DNA from: Acanthaster planci
Lineage: Eukaryota; Echinodermata; Asteroidea; Valvatida; Acanthasteridae
Direction of reading: 5' to 3'
NCBI RefSeq assembly: GCF_001949145.1
Contig: NW_019091357.1
Span: forward strand, 2,551,427 to 2,615,426
Length of the DNA: 64,000 nucleotides
Both the position numbers and the translations under genes were made by a program. The notes under the pieces are model-generated. The model did no database searches. It was not told where the DNA came from and saw only the letters and a program-made list of their open reading frames with translations. Below, piece after piece: positions 17,574 to 29,600 of this stretch. The first letter of the stretch is position 1; every line of letters begins with the position of its first letter.

Positions 17574-20129
17574 AAATTCATTAACGATACCTGGATTGAT
17601 ACCGACAGAGCACAAGTTATGCAAGTTTTTCATGCATTTCAAGTTAAATTCAGCCACAGGAGTGAGATTCCATTTATGCCTTTACACAGTGCTGGTGGGT
17701 AGGTGGTTGGCCTCTTTGGGTGCTGTGAATTCCCAAATGTTCACGCGCATCCAGCTTAAGAACGCAGGTTTGAGGGCAGCGCCACCACAAAATGCAATCT
17801 CTTTGAATTAGTCTATACATAGGCCAGTCAGATCACGCATCCAGTGGGCATCGTGACTTGTCAAATTCACTCAACAGGTGGAACTGACTGGTCACCAGTG
17901 GTCAGTCCTTTGATTCAGTTCTGACATTGTAGTAATCTGTCTCCAGTTTGCTTTTGAGAGAGTGTGGACAAAATTGGTACCGAGAAAAGGAATTTGGAAC
18001 ATTTCCCACAAAATCAGCATTGAGTTCAAATACGTCGGCCCTGGAAAGTGAGTTTTTTTTGCTGTCAAGGCAAACACATAATTGTCAGTACCGTTTTGAT
18101 GCAACTGCTCACATTTCCTGGGCTTAGCAACTTACCCTGCTAAACCACTCCAGAAGACGGGCCTTGGTACATGTACATGCCACACGACCCTGCCACAATT
18201 TGTCATGCCATACTGAGCCGATAGGTCCTCACGATGTTATTGGATGTTATTGGATTATGCAAAACACTGCTCGAATTGAGTGGATATCGAATCATTTGGG
18301 GACTGACCAGCTTTAGATTGTGTAAAGAAGATGCCTGCATGATCTACCTCAAGATCATCATGAATTCATTCCATTATTCCGTCATTTCTTTCGCCGGGGA
18401 TTCTCTCCCTGTTTGTAGATTAATTGCATGACGTGCACGAATGACTGACCAATTACTGAGGGTGGGACATTTAAACGAAAAAAGTTCCAAATCCGTTTAC
18501 AGATTTTCCCAAGTGTTTAAAAGGAACCGCTTTTAATTGATGAAATCCGGCATTCATTTTTATTGTAAACTATGCGTCTAAATATAATCTGATTTTCCGA
18601 ACAAATTACTGCTCGGTCCTAGGTATCAAGGGAATACCGTGAATTCATCACCTGAACTTTGTGTCAACTACATGTATTCACGTTGTATTCAAGTTGTCAT
18701 GGTTAAAGTTTTCAATGACGCCCTGGTTAGGGTGGGACGAAGTTTGCTGAGCGTTTTTCAAATCAAATGTAAATTCCCACCATTACCGATTACGCAGGTG
18801 CTTGTGTAAATGGCATGCATGCATGGGCACTGTCACTGGGTCACCTTTTCATTGGTCGTAAAATCGATAAGCTACATTTATTTCACTCTTTCATTCTCCG
18901 GTCATTCCCTTTGTTTCTTACCACTGTAATGACACGACCAACTAAACCTAACTGCACGAGTGTACATTTTGGCTTAGTGGTGCATGCAAAAATCGGTGAA
19001 TGTGACTCGGCTCACAGTATGTGTTGTGTGTGACCTTTTTAGATAATGCTTCATAAAAATTGTCGGCGTGTACATGTGTTCATTCCTATCTGCTTGTGGA
19101 AATCTGTATAATTCAGAGATCACATTGGAATACTTTGAATTTAAGAAATTTGTGCAAATCGTAGTCTATTTATGGTGGCAATGATACATCTTCGGTGATA
19201 GGTATACGTGTATATTAGTTTAGAATGCATTTACCATGTTTACTGCTTGAGTGAAATGATCTTTTATGATTTCAAAGAAAACCATCACTCGTTCTTCCCT
19301 GTCGTCTGTTAGGACAGAGTTTGAATTGTTTCCGCCAAAGAAAAAGAAGAGCTTTTTATGGACCTGTACTGTTTTCAAAATTTTGTGTGAAATTGTTTTT
19401 TCATGGGCATTTCAGTAATAGATTTATTCTGAGAAGGTAGTTGGAAAATTTTGTAGAGGATTTTAGAATAGTCATTGGTTAAATTTTGCTCAGGGAAATA
19501 ATTGACCACTTGCTCGTTGGGGAAGATGGAAGGGCGGGGGGTGAAAATCCATCTCCCCCTCAGCCTAATACACCCACTTCCATCATGATAAGCATTACAC
19601 TCCATGTGTGTTTCTATTTTGTTTCTATTTTTATGCGAAATTTGTATCATTTACTCTTGAAATGCCACAGAGATGCTGGTACAAGAAATGCACGTGGCTT
19701 CAGTATTTCCAGAATATTATGACACTGTGGTGAGCTTGCCTGTCAGAGCTGTTTTCGAAGGCTTAAAAAGCAGGTCGTGAATTTCGGCTTCAGTGCTAAA
19801 TGAATGGAATTAATTGCACTCCCTTCGTTAAAAACTCGGGTTGACAGTTTGCAAAGTACGGTAGATTTGGAAGTGAGCCGAGTTCTGCTTGCCCTGAAGA
19901 AGGTACTCAGTTACCAAAAGCTCAGCAATCACATATTTCAGAGCACTGATTTGATATTATATTCTTGTCGTTATTCTGATCACGGAGCTACGCAGCTCGT
20001 CCATATTTCTCTGTGTGGAGTTTGTCTGCTGGAATCCTTTGCACACGTACACACTCATATATCTCTTGATTGTTCTGAATCATATCGACAGAAACTGTGT
20101 TGCGGTACTGTCGTCAGTCACAAGGGCAT

Positions 20130-20255
20130 CAAATTCATACATGTAGCGTCTAGTCTCAAGTCCCAAGCTATTCAAAAGAGCTGCAACGGAAACATTCCAT
20201 CGTCATTGTTTTCTTGGTTCCTTTTTGTGACTGGGCTTGCTAGAAGAACTTGGAA
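20130..20255 (+). repeat. Dispersed repeat family R1 copy
   Basis: The blocks ccaagctattcaaaagagct, aacattccatcgtcattgtt and tttgtgactgggcttg match in order the blocks of the copy at about 43555-43625 (acaagctaatcaaatgaact, agcattcctttgtcactgtt, tttgtgactgatcttg). It therefore accounts for much of a 151-codon open frame at this place that has no other support. Confidence 0.5.
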
Positions 20256-21492
20256 CTAGACTGACATGTTGAATGGGCAGTGGACCCAACCACAGCCATC
20301 CAGTTCACAATTTTAGTCTTGCGTGGGTACTACAAACTAGATTTATTTTGAAATTATATTTTGCTACATCACTCTTGTTGACGTTGAATCATGTCCCAAA
20401 AGAGGCTTAGAAATAGACCAATTGCACCTGCTCAGTCACATGACCTATAGTGGGTATCAAACATCAACAAATATGGTGTCCGCCAATAGCAAAGTGTGTC
20501 ATATTTACCAAAAATAAAGCCAGTGGTCGTTAAAAGTGCTCAGACTACTGATGTGCTGAGCACTACACCGAAATGGGCTTTATTTTTGCAATCGGTCTGT
20601 TGAATACCGTGCTGTCTGTGCATGCATTTCCCATCTTAGAACTAACAACTCACTTGGACAAATTGTACATTATATTGTAGTAATATATTGCTGATCGATT
20701 TAAGTCCCTTTTTTATGATTTCAAATGTAGATGGAAATTAGGGTGAGCTTTATATATTTGGGAATGTGTTTTACAGATTGACAGGTTTTTTTTTTACCAA
20801 TTATTGTGTGTACAGTTGGTTTTACAAAGGTGACACTATTTTGCATTAAGTTGATTGTATGCTTTAATTTTTCTGTTACGTCAAGGTGATTTTGTTTTAT
20901 TACCATTGTTAACATGACATACTTCGGAGCAGGGACAACCAAAGGCATGAACTAATGTTAATATCAAAAGATTTGTGGGGAAAAAACTGAGATGCGGTAA
21001 TTTGTAAATGTTGGACTTTAATTTCATTTGAAACACTTTGTTTCATTGGCTGGCTATATTTAAACAAACTGGAATCCTCAGTGCTGATTGGTCAGTGCTA
21101 CAGCAACAGAAGTTCGATGTATGTATTTTATTGCTGGTTGTACGCTGACTGCCGCATGCAGCCTTGACCTTTGACCATCAACCGGGGAAGCTCCCCAGTG
21201 GAAAATGCTTACAGAGTTTTAAGAGGTCCTTTTGAGCGTTATTTTCGCTCGTTGTAAACCCCACACAAATGTGGGGTCCCCAAAAAGCAGTACAAATTTT
21301 TATACATGCACATGTATGTGGCACTGCTCAGAAAACACTTGTGCTCTATACTTTTTTCCTTGTGATATCAGGCACGTCAGGAGGATCAGATTTGTTTGCA
21401 GATACATGTGCTCTTCCTGTTCACTCTTTGAGGAAAGGAGGAAGTGTGTATCGTGTATGTTTCTAGAATTACCCTGTTAGCATATGTGGAAC

Positions 21493-21722
21493 CAGTGGCG
21501 TAGCTGGGGGGGGGTGTTCCCCCACAGATTCCCGGTGCACCCCCTACTAAAAAAATGGATGAATGGATATTGAACAAGGCTAAACAATAAGATGCTAACG
21601 ATAAGATGCTGGTGCCCCCCGATAAGATGCTGGTGCCCCCCGATAAGATGCTGGTGCCCCCCAATAAGATCCTGGTGCCCCCTTTGTGCCCCTCGGCTGC
21701 TAAAATCCTAGCTACACCACTG
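21493..21722. mobile_element. hAT-like non-autonomous element with internal 21-bp tandem repeat
   Basis: The left end CAGTGGCGTAGCT is answered by the right end AGCTACACCACTG (one mismatch), and the element is flanked by tggaac on both sides (tgtggaac if the terminal TG is counted). It is 230 bp and non-coding. Inside, the 21-bp unit gataagatgctggtgcccccc is repeated three to four times (starts 21600, 21621, 21642, then a variant at 21663). A related element may lie at 60693-60877. Confidence 0.7.
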
Positions 21723-23499
21723 TGTGGAACATGGCCAGTACTCTACCCATGATGCAAGATTACATGTACACGTAACTTTAAATATGACAGTTCATCGCGT
21801 GATGCTGAGAGTGTTATTGTATGACTTTGCTGTAACAAAGTTTGGTTGGCTGCAGCCCGGGTTCACCGCCTCGCTAGCCGCAGAACTGCATTCTCATTGT
21901 CAGCGTTCGTCAGTTACCCCCAACACTAGTCACAGAAATTGGGCCACCCATGTTTTTGTGAAATCCCTGATAACATTACGGTTCGCATCATCCGCTGCTT
22001 GGCGAAAGGATGTATTGCGTTAAGCCATCTGTGGCATGTTGAGTTGTGTGAAAAAGCATCGCCCAGTGCACTTCTGCCAAGCACATGGTCACATGCACTC
22101 AAGCAGGATATCTTTCCTACACGTACTTTGTGAAAGACTGAAAAATGAGGATGTTTTATTTTCTACCATACCAATTTTTTCTTGATTGAGAAAAGCAGGA
22201 CCGAGGTGGCCTGTCGACCACCAAGTGTCACTTGTATGAACTGTATACTTCACAGCCTTGTATTGTCAAACTATTTTTTGAGAATTATTTATGGTACATG
22301 TAACTAATACCTAAAGAGCTGTAAAATATGTCAATATATTCAATGATAGAGTAATCTCTTTAACTAAGGATTCTTCTTACAATATGTGCAGTTATACAAG
22401 AACACATTTGTATGCGGTGTTAGTCGAGAATTTCCTGGTTGCTCCTTGTTTGTTCGTGCTTTAAAACCTGTCCACGTGATCTAAATCATGAACATGTTAC
22501 AGAAAGTTTTCCCCAAATATTGGCAAGAATCGAGGACATGATCCTCAGTTGGAAAGTGTGTACAAAATCAGTGAGCTTTTGAAACAGTATCAAGTATCAG
22601 CTAAAACGGTACAGCAGGAAATCATTGATTTCCGTACACGTATGCATGCACGGAATGACACTACTGTCAGATATGTTAACTGAGTAATCTAGGAAATTGA
22701 GGGGGGGCACTGAACTGTCACTGTTTAAATTTGGACTGGCCTCCCTGTGGGACAGGTTTGTGGTTTGTGGCATGCACTGCACAGTCACTCTGCCACAAAA
22801 CGGGAAGGGATTGGCATGGGCGGGGGGAATGGGGAGGGGCCGGTCCAAATGGAATTACAGGTGTCAGCATTTGTACAATATGATAGCCACAAGGACCTAA
22901 GGTTAGAATTACATGTGTTTTGTCCCAAAGAAAATCGTAAAATTCCTTTGATGCAGTTCCCAGGTTGCACACCTCCAGATCAAACCATTGGAAAACCCTT
23001 GGGGGAAATTAGGACGTTAGATATCAAAGCTGACACCTTGCCTTCTTGTTAATTTTCACTGGGTACGTAACTGTGCTTGCTTAGTCTTGTGTCAGAAATC
23101 ATGATTGTCTGATGTATACACATGGGAAGTAAGGTGAAGTAATCTCAATCTAATTTGCATAACCATTAATTAGCAGATGGATATTTTTTTTAAAGAAAAG
23201 TTTAAAACAGGAAGGTTTCGATAGTTTTGGCTTTATTGCCAGAGTAATCCGCATATTTACCTCAGGAATGTGAACAGAAATCACATTTGTAGGATTCAGT
23301 ATATCGGGTATGTAAGTTCATTTTTAGTGTGCTTAGCAGTGTTCACTGTCAGGAATTGTAGATAATTTGTTATGCTTCCGAATGATAATGAAAAACCAAT
23401 AACTGAGGTGAAATAAAACTTGATTAGCCATTTTATGTCTGTTGTCAGTTTTGTTATTTTACTCTGATAGTTTACACATAAAATAGTCGTTGAACAAAT

Positions 23500-23514
23500 A
23501 CTGCGCCTGCGCAG
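23500..23514. promoter_or_regulatory. NRF1-like palindrome upstream of IFT172
   Basis: CTGCGCCTGCGCAG lies about 140 bp before the IFT172 start codon. It differs by one base from the NRF1 consensus core TGCGCATGCGCA, a common promoter element of housekeeping genes without a TATA box. No RFX X-box is seen in the same 150 bp. Function is inferred from position only. Confidence 0.45.
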
Positions 23515-23654
23515 TTTGTTTGGCTCATAAAACAGTCGTAGTATAAGAAACATTCCTCCATCTCAAAACGGGACGGGGAAGTCTCTTCGTTTGTGATCGT
23601 CGACTTCTTTGGTAAAAATCAAGCCGCAAGAGGTGCAATCGTACATCAAGAAAT

Positions 23655-26600
23655 ATGCAGTTGAAACATATGAAGACTCTGCTGGCTCCACAGGTAATTG
23701 CCGTGCCAGAAATGTCTAACAGCGGTGGGTCTGACCATCTTGAATTTTGGTAGTCAATGACGCCGGCTACTTGTCAACACATCGTCACTCAGTCATACTC
23801 ATGGGCATACTCATTATGACAATACGTTTCAAATAGCAGCCATGTCGGAGAAAGTGGTGTGGTTCACTTCAACTTCAGTCTTCTCATCAGAATTCGAGAA
23901 AGGGGACAGTGTCATAATAGGGCTTAGGCCTGTCATGCCCGTGGACAACACTTGATGCCTCTGTGCATGAAACTTGTCTGAAAAAAAACTGTTTTCAAAC
24001 TCAAAGTAGACCTGCCCTAAATAAAAAATGCTTCGTATTTTTCTTTGCTAAATTACACTTTTTACTTAACTTAGGACATGTTATCGCCTTCCGACGGCTG
24101 TTGTAACATTTTAAGGGAAAATTAGTGTTGTCCATCTGTATGAGAAATGCATCCAGATTTTTTTGACATCTTTCATTTGTGATCTTTTAGTATGGTTGGG
24201 TGTCAAAGTAATTAAAGGTCAAGGGAATCTCAGATATACGTTAACTTGACATTAACTCAGGCACAAGAAAAAAGCCCAGTATCCGTGTCTGTATGGTGGC
24301 CATTTCCCTTATTTCCTCACTTAATTTGAAAACCAGACTCGACAGTAGCTGGCAAAATTAGGGATCTGAGGACAACCTTATCACAGATGTTAGGCCATTT
24401 AACTAAATTTAACTGACATGGCATACATGTATATTTCATGCGTAAATTACAATCACGATGTTTGCACTGCAATACATATACCTAGACCTACACTCCACTA
24501 AAACGTTGCAACGAAATATGGGAAGGGAAGAGTCCAAGTACAGACACCGCTAATTTCTCCCCTCTGTGATCTCTTAGCCATCTTGAAGCAGTACAATGTC
24601 CTAAGAAGTCAAATTTACGGTGACAATACTGAGGTATTCACTTAGAAAACGCTTATATTTTTCTCAGACGAGTCTTGTAGGGTTTGGGCACAGGGTGTCC
24701 AGCGGCATCCGTACATGGGATTCTTTCCTAAAGGGGCCTTTATATTCATTGTCCCTTCCTAACAATTTGATGATTTTCATTGGCTGCGTTTCCTTGTGTT
24801 CAATCCCAGGATGGTGCGGCAAAAATCACAGCTCTTGCCTGGGCGCCCAACAACACCAAGATGGCGGTGTGCACAGTGGACCGCGTTGTGCTCCTGTATG
24901 ACGAACACGGCGAGAGGCGGGATAAATTTTCCACCAAACCCGTCGATGCCAAGGTACCTGTAGGCCTCATCCTTGTTTCAAGGAGTGGGAGACCCCAATA
25001 GTGTCGGCTTTAAATCATACAGCCCCAAACAAGAGGGTGCTTGCTGGAAGTAGAAATTATTTTGTCAAATTCAGAAAGGTTACAAGAAAGAAATAACTGG
25101 ATGGAAATGTTCTTGTGGAATTTTGTTTCAGTTTGGCAAGAAGAGTTACACCGTGAAGGCGCTGGCATTCTCACCCGACTCCACCAAGATCGCTGTGGGT
25201 CAGACAGACAATATCATCTATGTCTACAAGATCGGCGACGATTGGTCAGTACTTGGGTTTGAGTGGACACCAGTCTACAAAGTTTTTGACTGATTGGGCC
25301 TGTTTGTTTTTACATTAATCCAGATTGCAATCAGTGATCTGACGTTGGTTAGCTAACACCGGAACCTGCGTACGTAATGGATGGAGCAAGCCATGATCCG
25401 GATCGAGATCCAGATCCGCGTTTATTGATGTTAACTTGTTTCTTCTCTCCTTAGGGATTCCAAGAAGGTGATTTGCAACAAGTTTATCCAACAGAGTGCT
25501 GTGACTTGCATGATATGGCCCCCTGACAGTAACATTGTCTTTGGTCTGGCAGACGGCAAGGTGCGCATCGCCAACACCAAGAATAACAAATCCTCCACTG
25601 TCTATGGCACAGATTCCTACGTTGTCTCGTTGGCACCCAAGTGAGTAATGAATCAGATTGTCCATGTAAACACTAGAAACGTACTGGTAGGTTTTGTTTT
25701 ATGACTGGCAAAAGTTTGTGGTGACAATGAGGTGAAAACATGTTTTGCTGTCATAGTCTTACTTCAAGTCTGGCACAGAGGTGTCTGGTTTTGACCAAAC
25801 ACGTCCATTTACCCAGTGCCATTGATTTCTTCCTTGTTTTTTAAAATTTTGAACAGCATGTCTGGTAAGGGCATCCTCTCAGGCCACGCGGACGGCTCCG
25901 TTGTCCGTTTCTTCTTCGAAGACGAAGGCACAGGCGAGTCGCAGGGCAAGATCTGCACCCACCCCTGCCCGCCCTACGCCCTGTGCTGGGCGGGCAGCAG
26001 CATCGTGGCGGCCGGCTGTGACAAGCGCATCACAGTCTACGGGAAGGAGGGCCGGGTCGGCCAGCAGTTCGACTACAGCCGCGACGCGGACGAGCACGAG
26101 TTCACGGTGGCCGTGAACAGCCCCAGCGGTCAGTCCGTAGTGGTTGGCAGCTACGACAGGTGAGTTATTAAATGTTAACCCTCTTGGCCCGGTCAGACAC
26201 TCAGAGGAAAGACTGTTCTATTCACTGGGGTAGGCCTTCACCTCACTGAGGTGACGGTTTCTTTTGTTAGGGAAGTGAAGACCAAGTTGCAGAACAAACA
26301 ATTTTTGCCATGACGTCTTTGGTCCCTGTGACATCTGTTTTTCAACATGTCTCGTCCCAGCAACTACAGAAAAAACACTTGTGGGTTGGCCTTCCTCAAC
26401 GTTGAGGAGAAAAGTTGGTCTGTTTAGAAATTTGGAACCAAGTTGTGGGTGTAAAGTTTGTCCCGTAACCGTTTTGGTCCCCACAACATGTATGTTTCAA
26501 TGCATGTGCATGACCCACAACTACAGAACAAGTGTGTAACATTGTTTTCGTGTACTGAGAGTGTTCAAGCAGGTGACTCACTTGGCACGTGGAAAGTTGC

Positions 26601-29600
26601 TCAGTGAGCAGTGAGAATGACGGCATTTTGAATCTGATCACCAGGCTACGAGTGTTCAACTGGGCACCCCGCCGGGGCATGTGGGAAGAGGCCAAGATGA
26701 AGGAAATTAAGAACCTCTACACCATCACCGCACTGGCCTGGAAGAAGGACGGCTCTCGCCTCGTGGCCGTGAGTTCGTAGGATTTACTCCCAAAGATCAA
26801 AATCTGATTGTTTAAGCATGTATTTGTCTGAGTGTCGTTCAAAACCGCTCAGTCAAACTAGTGCAGCACTGTGTTGGAATGAATGTGTTAGAGCAGTGTA
26901 GCCGTGTTAGAGCTGTGAACTAGACAAATTGGAGTCCTCCGATGTGACACACTCCAAATTTCTCTTTGACTTTCGTCAAAACTTGCCGTCAAGCTTCTTT
27001 GTTGATGAGCTTCAAACTCAGTCAGGCATTGACAGTCTGACCTTACTGTGTAAATCATCGTCATCAGACCATGTTAGAAGANNNNNNNNNNNNNNNNNNN
27101 NNNNNNNNNNNNNNNNNNNNNNNNNNNNNNNNNNNNNNNNNNNNNNNNNNNNCAGCCCAGCAGTCAGGGGTCAAAATAATCCCGCCGTGAAGGGGTTAAT
27201 AGGGGTTTTCATTCTGATGTAATATTCCAGGGCACCTTGTGCGGGGGCGTGGAGTTGTTTGACTGTTGTCTCCGTCGAGCCATCTACAAGAACAAGTTTG
27301 AGATGACTTACGTGGGCCTGTCCCAGGTCATTGTCAAAAACCTGTCGTCAGGAACCCGCGTTGTGTTGAAGTCCCACTATGGGTATGAGGTGAGTATTGG
27401 CAAAACTCTGTGACTTGACTTGTGACGCAATGACTTGTGAGGACTTGTATGGACCTAAGGGACCTGTACTTGACTTGTGAGGACAAATGGTAGACTTCTG
27501 AGGACTTTTATTTGACTTATGCTGACTTAAATTGGACTTGTACTGGATTTGTGATGACTTGTTGGACTTGTTTGGACTTTTATTGGAGTTGTGCAGACTT
27601 ACATTGGACTTTTGGGGACTTATATTGAACTTGTTATGACATTTATTGGCCTTGTGAAGACTTATATTGGACTGGTGAGGACTTTGATGGATTTGATATA
27701 GCACTGGTTCAAGGCTTTCAATTGTCAGCTAAATAAATCGGTTGAATGCTTCTTACACAGGTGGATGAAGTTCGGATCCTTGGCAAAGATCGCTATCTCG
27801 TGGCTCACACCACGGACACATTACTGCTGGGTGACCTGTCCACCAACAAACTCAGTGAAGTTCCATGGCAGAACACCGGGGGAAATGAAAAGTTCTTCTT
27901 TGAGAATGAATCGGTACGGCCAGTTTGCCAGTGAAGTTTTTTTTTTAACTTGAAATAATATACCATGCGATTGCTGTGTAAGATTTTGCCAAATTTGGGA
28001 AACTTGCTGGGTAAAAAATCAGCAGTAGTTAGGTTGAATAAGCACTTCTGTATACGTTTGCACTGGTTTGGATGACTCTGACTTTAAGAAACTTCAGCTT
28101 AAAATTCTTGATCCTTTTGTCTGTTCAAGGTGTGCATGATATTCAACGCTGGTGAGTTGAGTCTCGTTGAGTATGGGTGCAACGAGATCCTTGGATGTGT
28201 TCGCACCGAGTTCATGAATCCTCATCTTATCAGGTAAAGTGTGGCCTGCCCTTGAGTACTTTGTCAGATCTGAGACGCTTTAGTGATGTTAACTTTTTGG
28301 ATATCAAACAAGACATACATCTGTAGAAACCCTTTAAGAAAAGTCTTATTGAAGATGTCAAACACTGGCCAGGCCTGCTGTATCTTGTAGCGGTTGACAG
28401 ACTTCAGTCTTGATTATCAAAATCCTTTGGTTTTGCTTCTTGCCAACAGCGTCCGACTGAACGAACGTAAACAGCTCGGCGTTGAAGACAACAAGAAGAT
28501 GGCATACCTCGTGGACTTGAAGACCATCTCCATCGTGGACCTGATCATGGGCTTCAACATCGCCACCCTGACGCATGACTCCAAGATCGACTGGCTGGAG
28601 CTGAACGAGACTGGAAGGAAACTGCTCTTCCGCGACAAGCGACTCCGAGTAAGCATCCTCTTGACAAGTCAACTCATTACTCAGTAGTCGCTGCTTCCTG
28701 GGAGAATGCAGCCTGTAATCTTGTCGCTTTGAGTTTCTTTTGTATGATTATCTTAGTGCCCAACAAGCTGTTATGAGGCGTAGTGTTTAGGGTTTACGAT
28801 TCATGATTCAAGCTTCAGGAGTTAGAATCTGGCTGTGTTGTGTCCTTGGGCAATCCATTTGACCCAATTTACCTTTCTCCACTTGAGAGTGTGAATTGAT
28901 ACAGCTTGTCACGGTATCGCCCAGCAAGTCTACAAAAAATGAACCAAAATTACTTCAACAGCTCTTTCCTTGTCTTTGCACAGCTGCACCTGTTTGACAT
29001 AGACACCCAGACGAAGACCACTATTCTCAACTACTCCAGCTACGTCCAGTGGGTTCCGCAGAGCGACGTCGTCGTTGCGCAAAATCGTGGCAACCTTTGC
29101 GTGTGGTACAACATCGACCATCCTGAACGTTGCACCATGTTCAGCATCAAGGTACAGGGGTCAAAATGGTTGGGGGGGGGGTTGGGAAAAGATCCTAAAG
29201 GTGGGGCATTACTTGAATCACCCATTTGGAGCAGACCCAAGTTTGCCTGTGACAAACTCTGGTTGGTATCCACTGGTTTTGGATAGAGCAGTTTGCATTC
29301 CGATGTTTCTTATCTGATCAAAAGTTAATGAAGTGTGAACAGGTGGTCGGTGATGGCAGTGCCTGTCAGTTTGCTGACAAAAAAATCGACAAAAGTCCAC
29401 TAGATTCTTGCTTATACTGTATGGCATTGGGAAAAGTGTCACAAATTATTGGGTAAGCAGCTTTGAATCATAAAAATCGACCGAATACATCCTGAGAAAT
29501 TATATAACAAAACAGTCAAACTTTGCCCGTGCTCCTGAGCAGTTCCGTTATTTCACACCATCAGCGGGTTCCAGCCAGTGTGCCGTGATTGACGGGGCAA

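Larger units (their letters stand above)
17574..23654. other. 3' flank of XKR gene and intergenic region up to IFT172
   Basis: About 6.1 kb of mostly AT-rich sequence with no supported gene. Part is probably the XKR 3' untranslated region, since the last exon ends at 17573; the polyadenylation site could not be fixed (AATAAA occurs for example near 20512). It contains a dispersed R1 repeat at 20130-20255 and a hAT-like element at 21493-21722. Confidence 0.5.

Noticed and set aside
16785-17657. 290-codon antisense frame over XKR exon 4
   Set aside because: Shadow of the GC-rich sense exon; the sense frame has the XK family motifs and proper splice phases.
19804-20259. 151-codon open frame downstream of the XKR gene
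   Set aside because: Its second half is a copy of the dispersed R1 repeat seen at 43490-43675, and nothing in the translation resembles a protein family.
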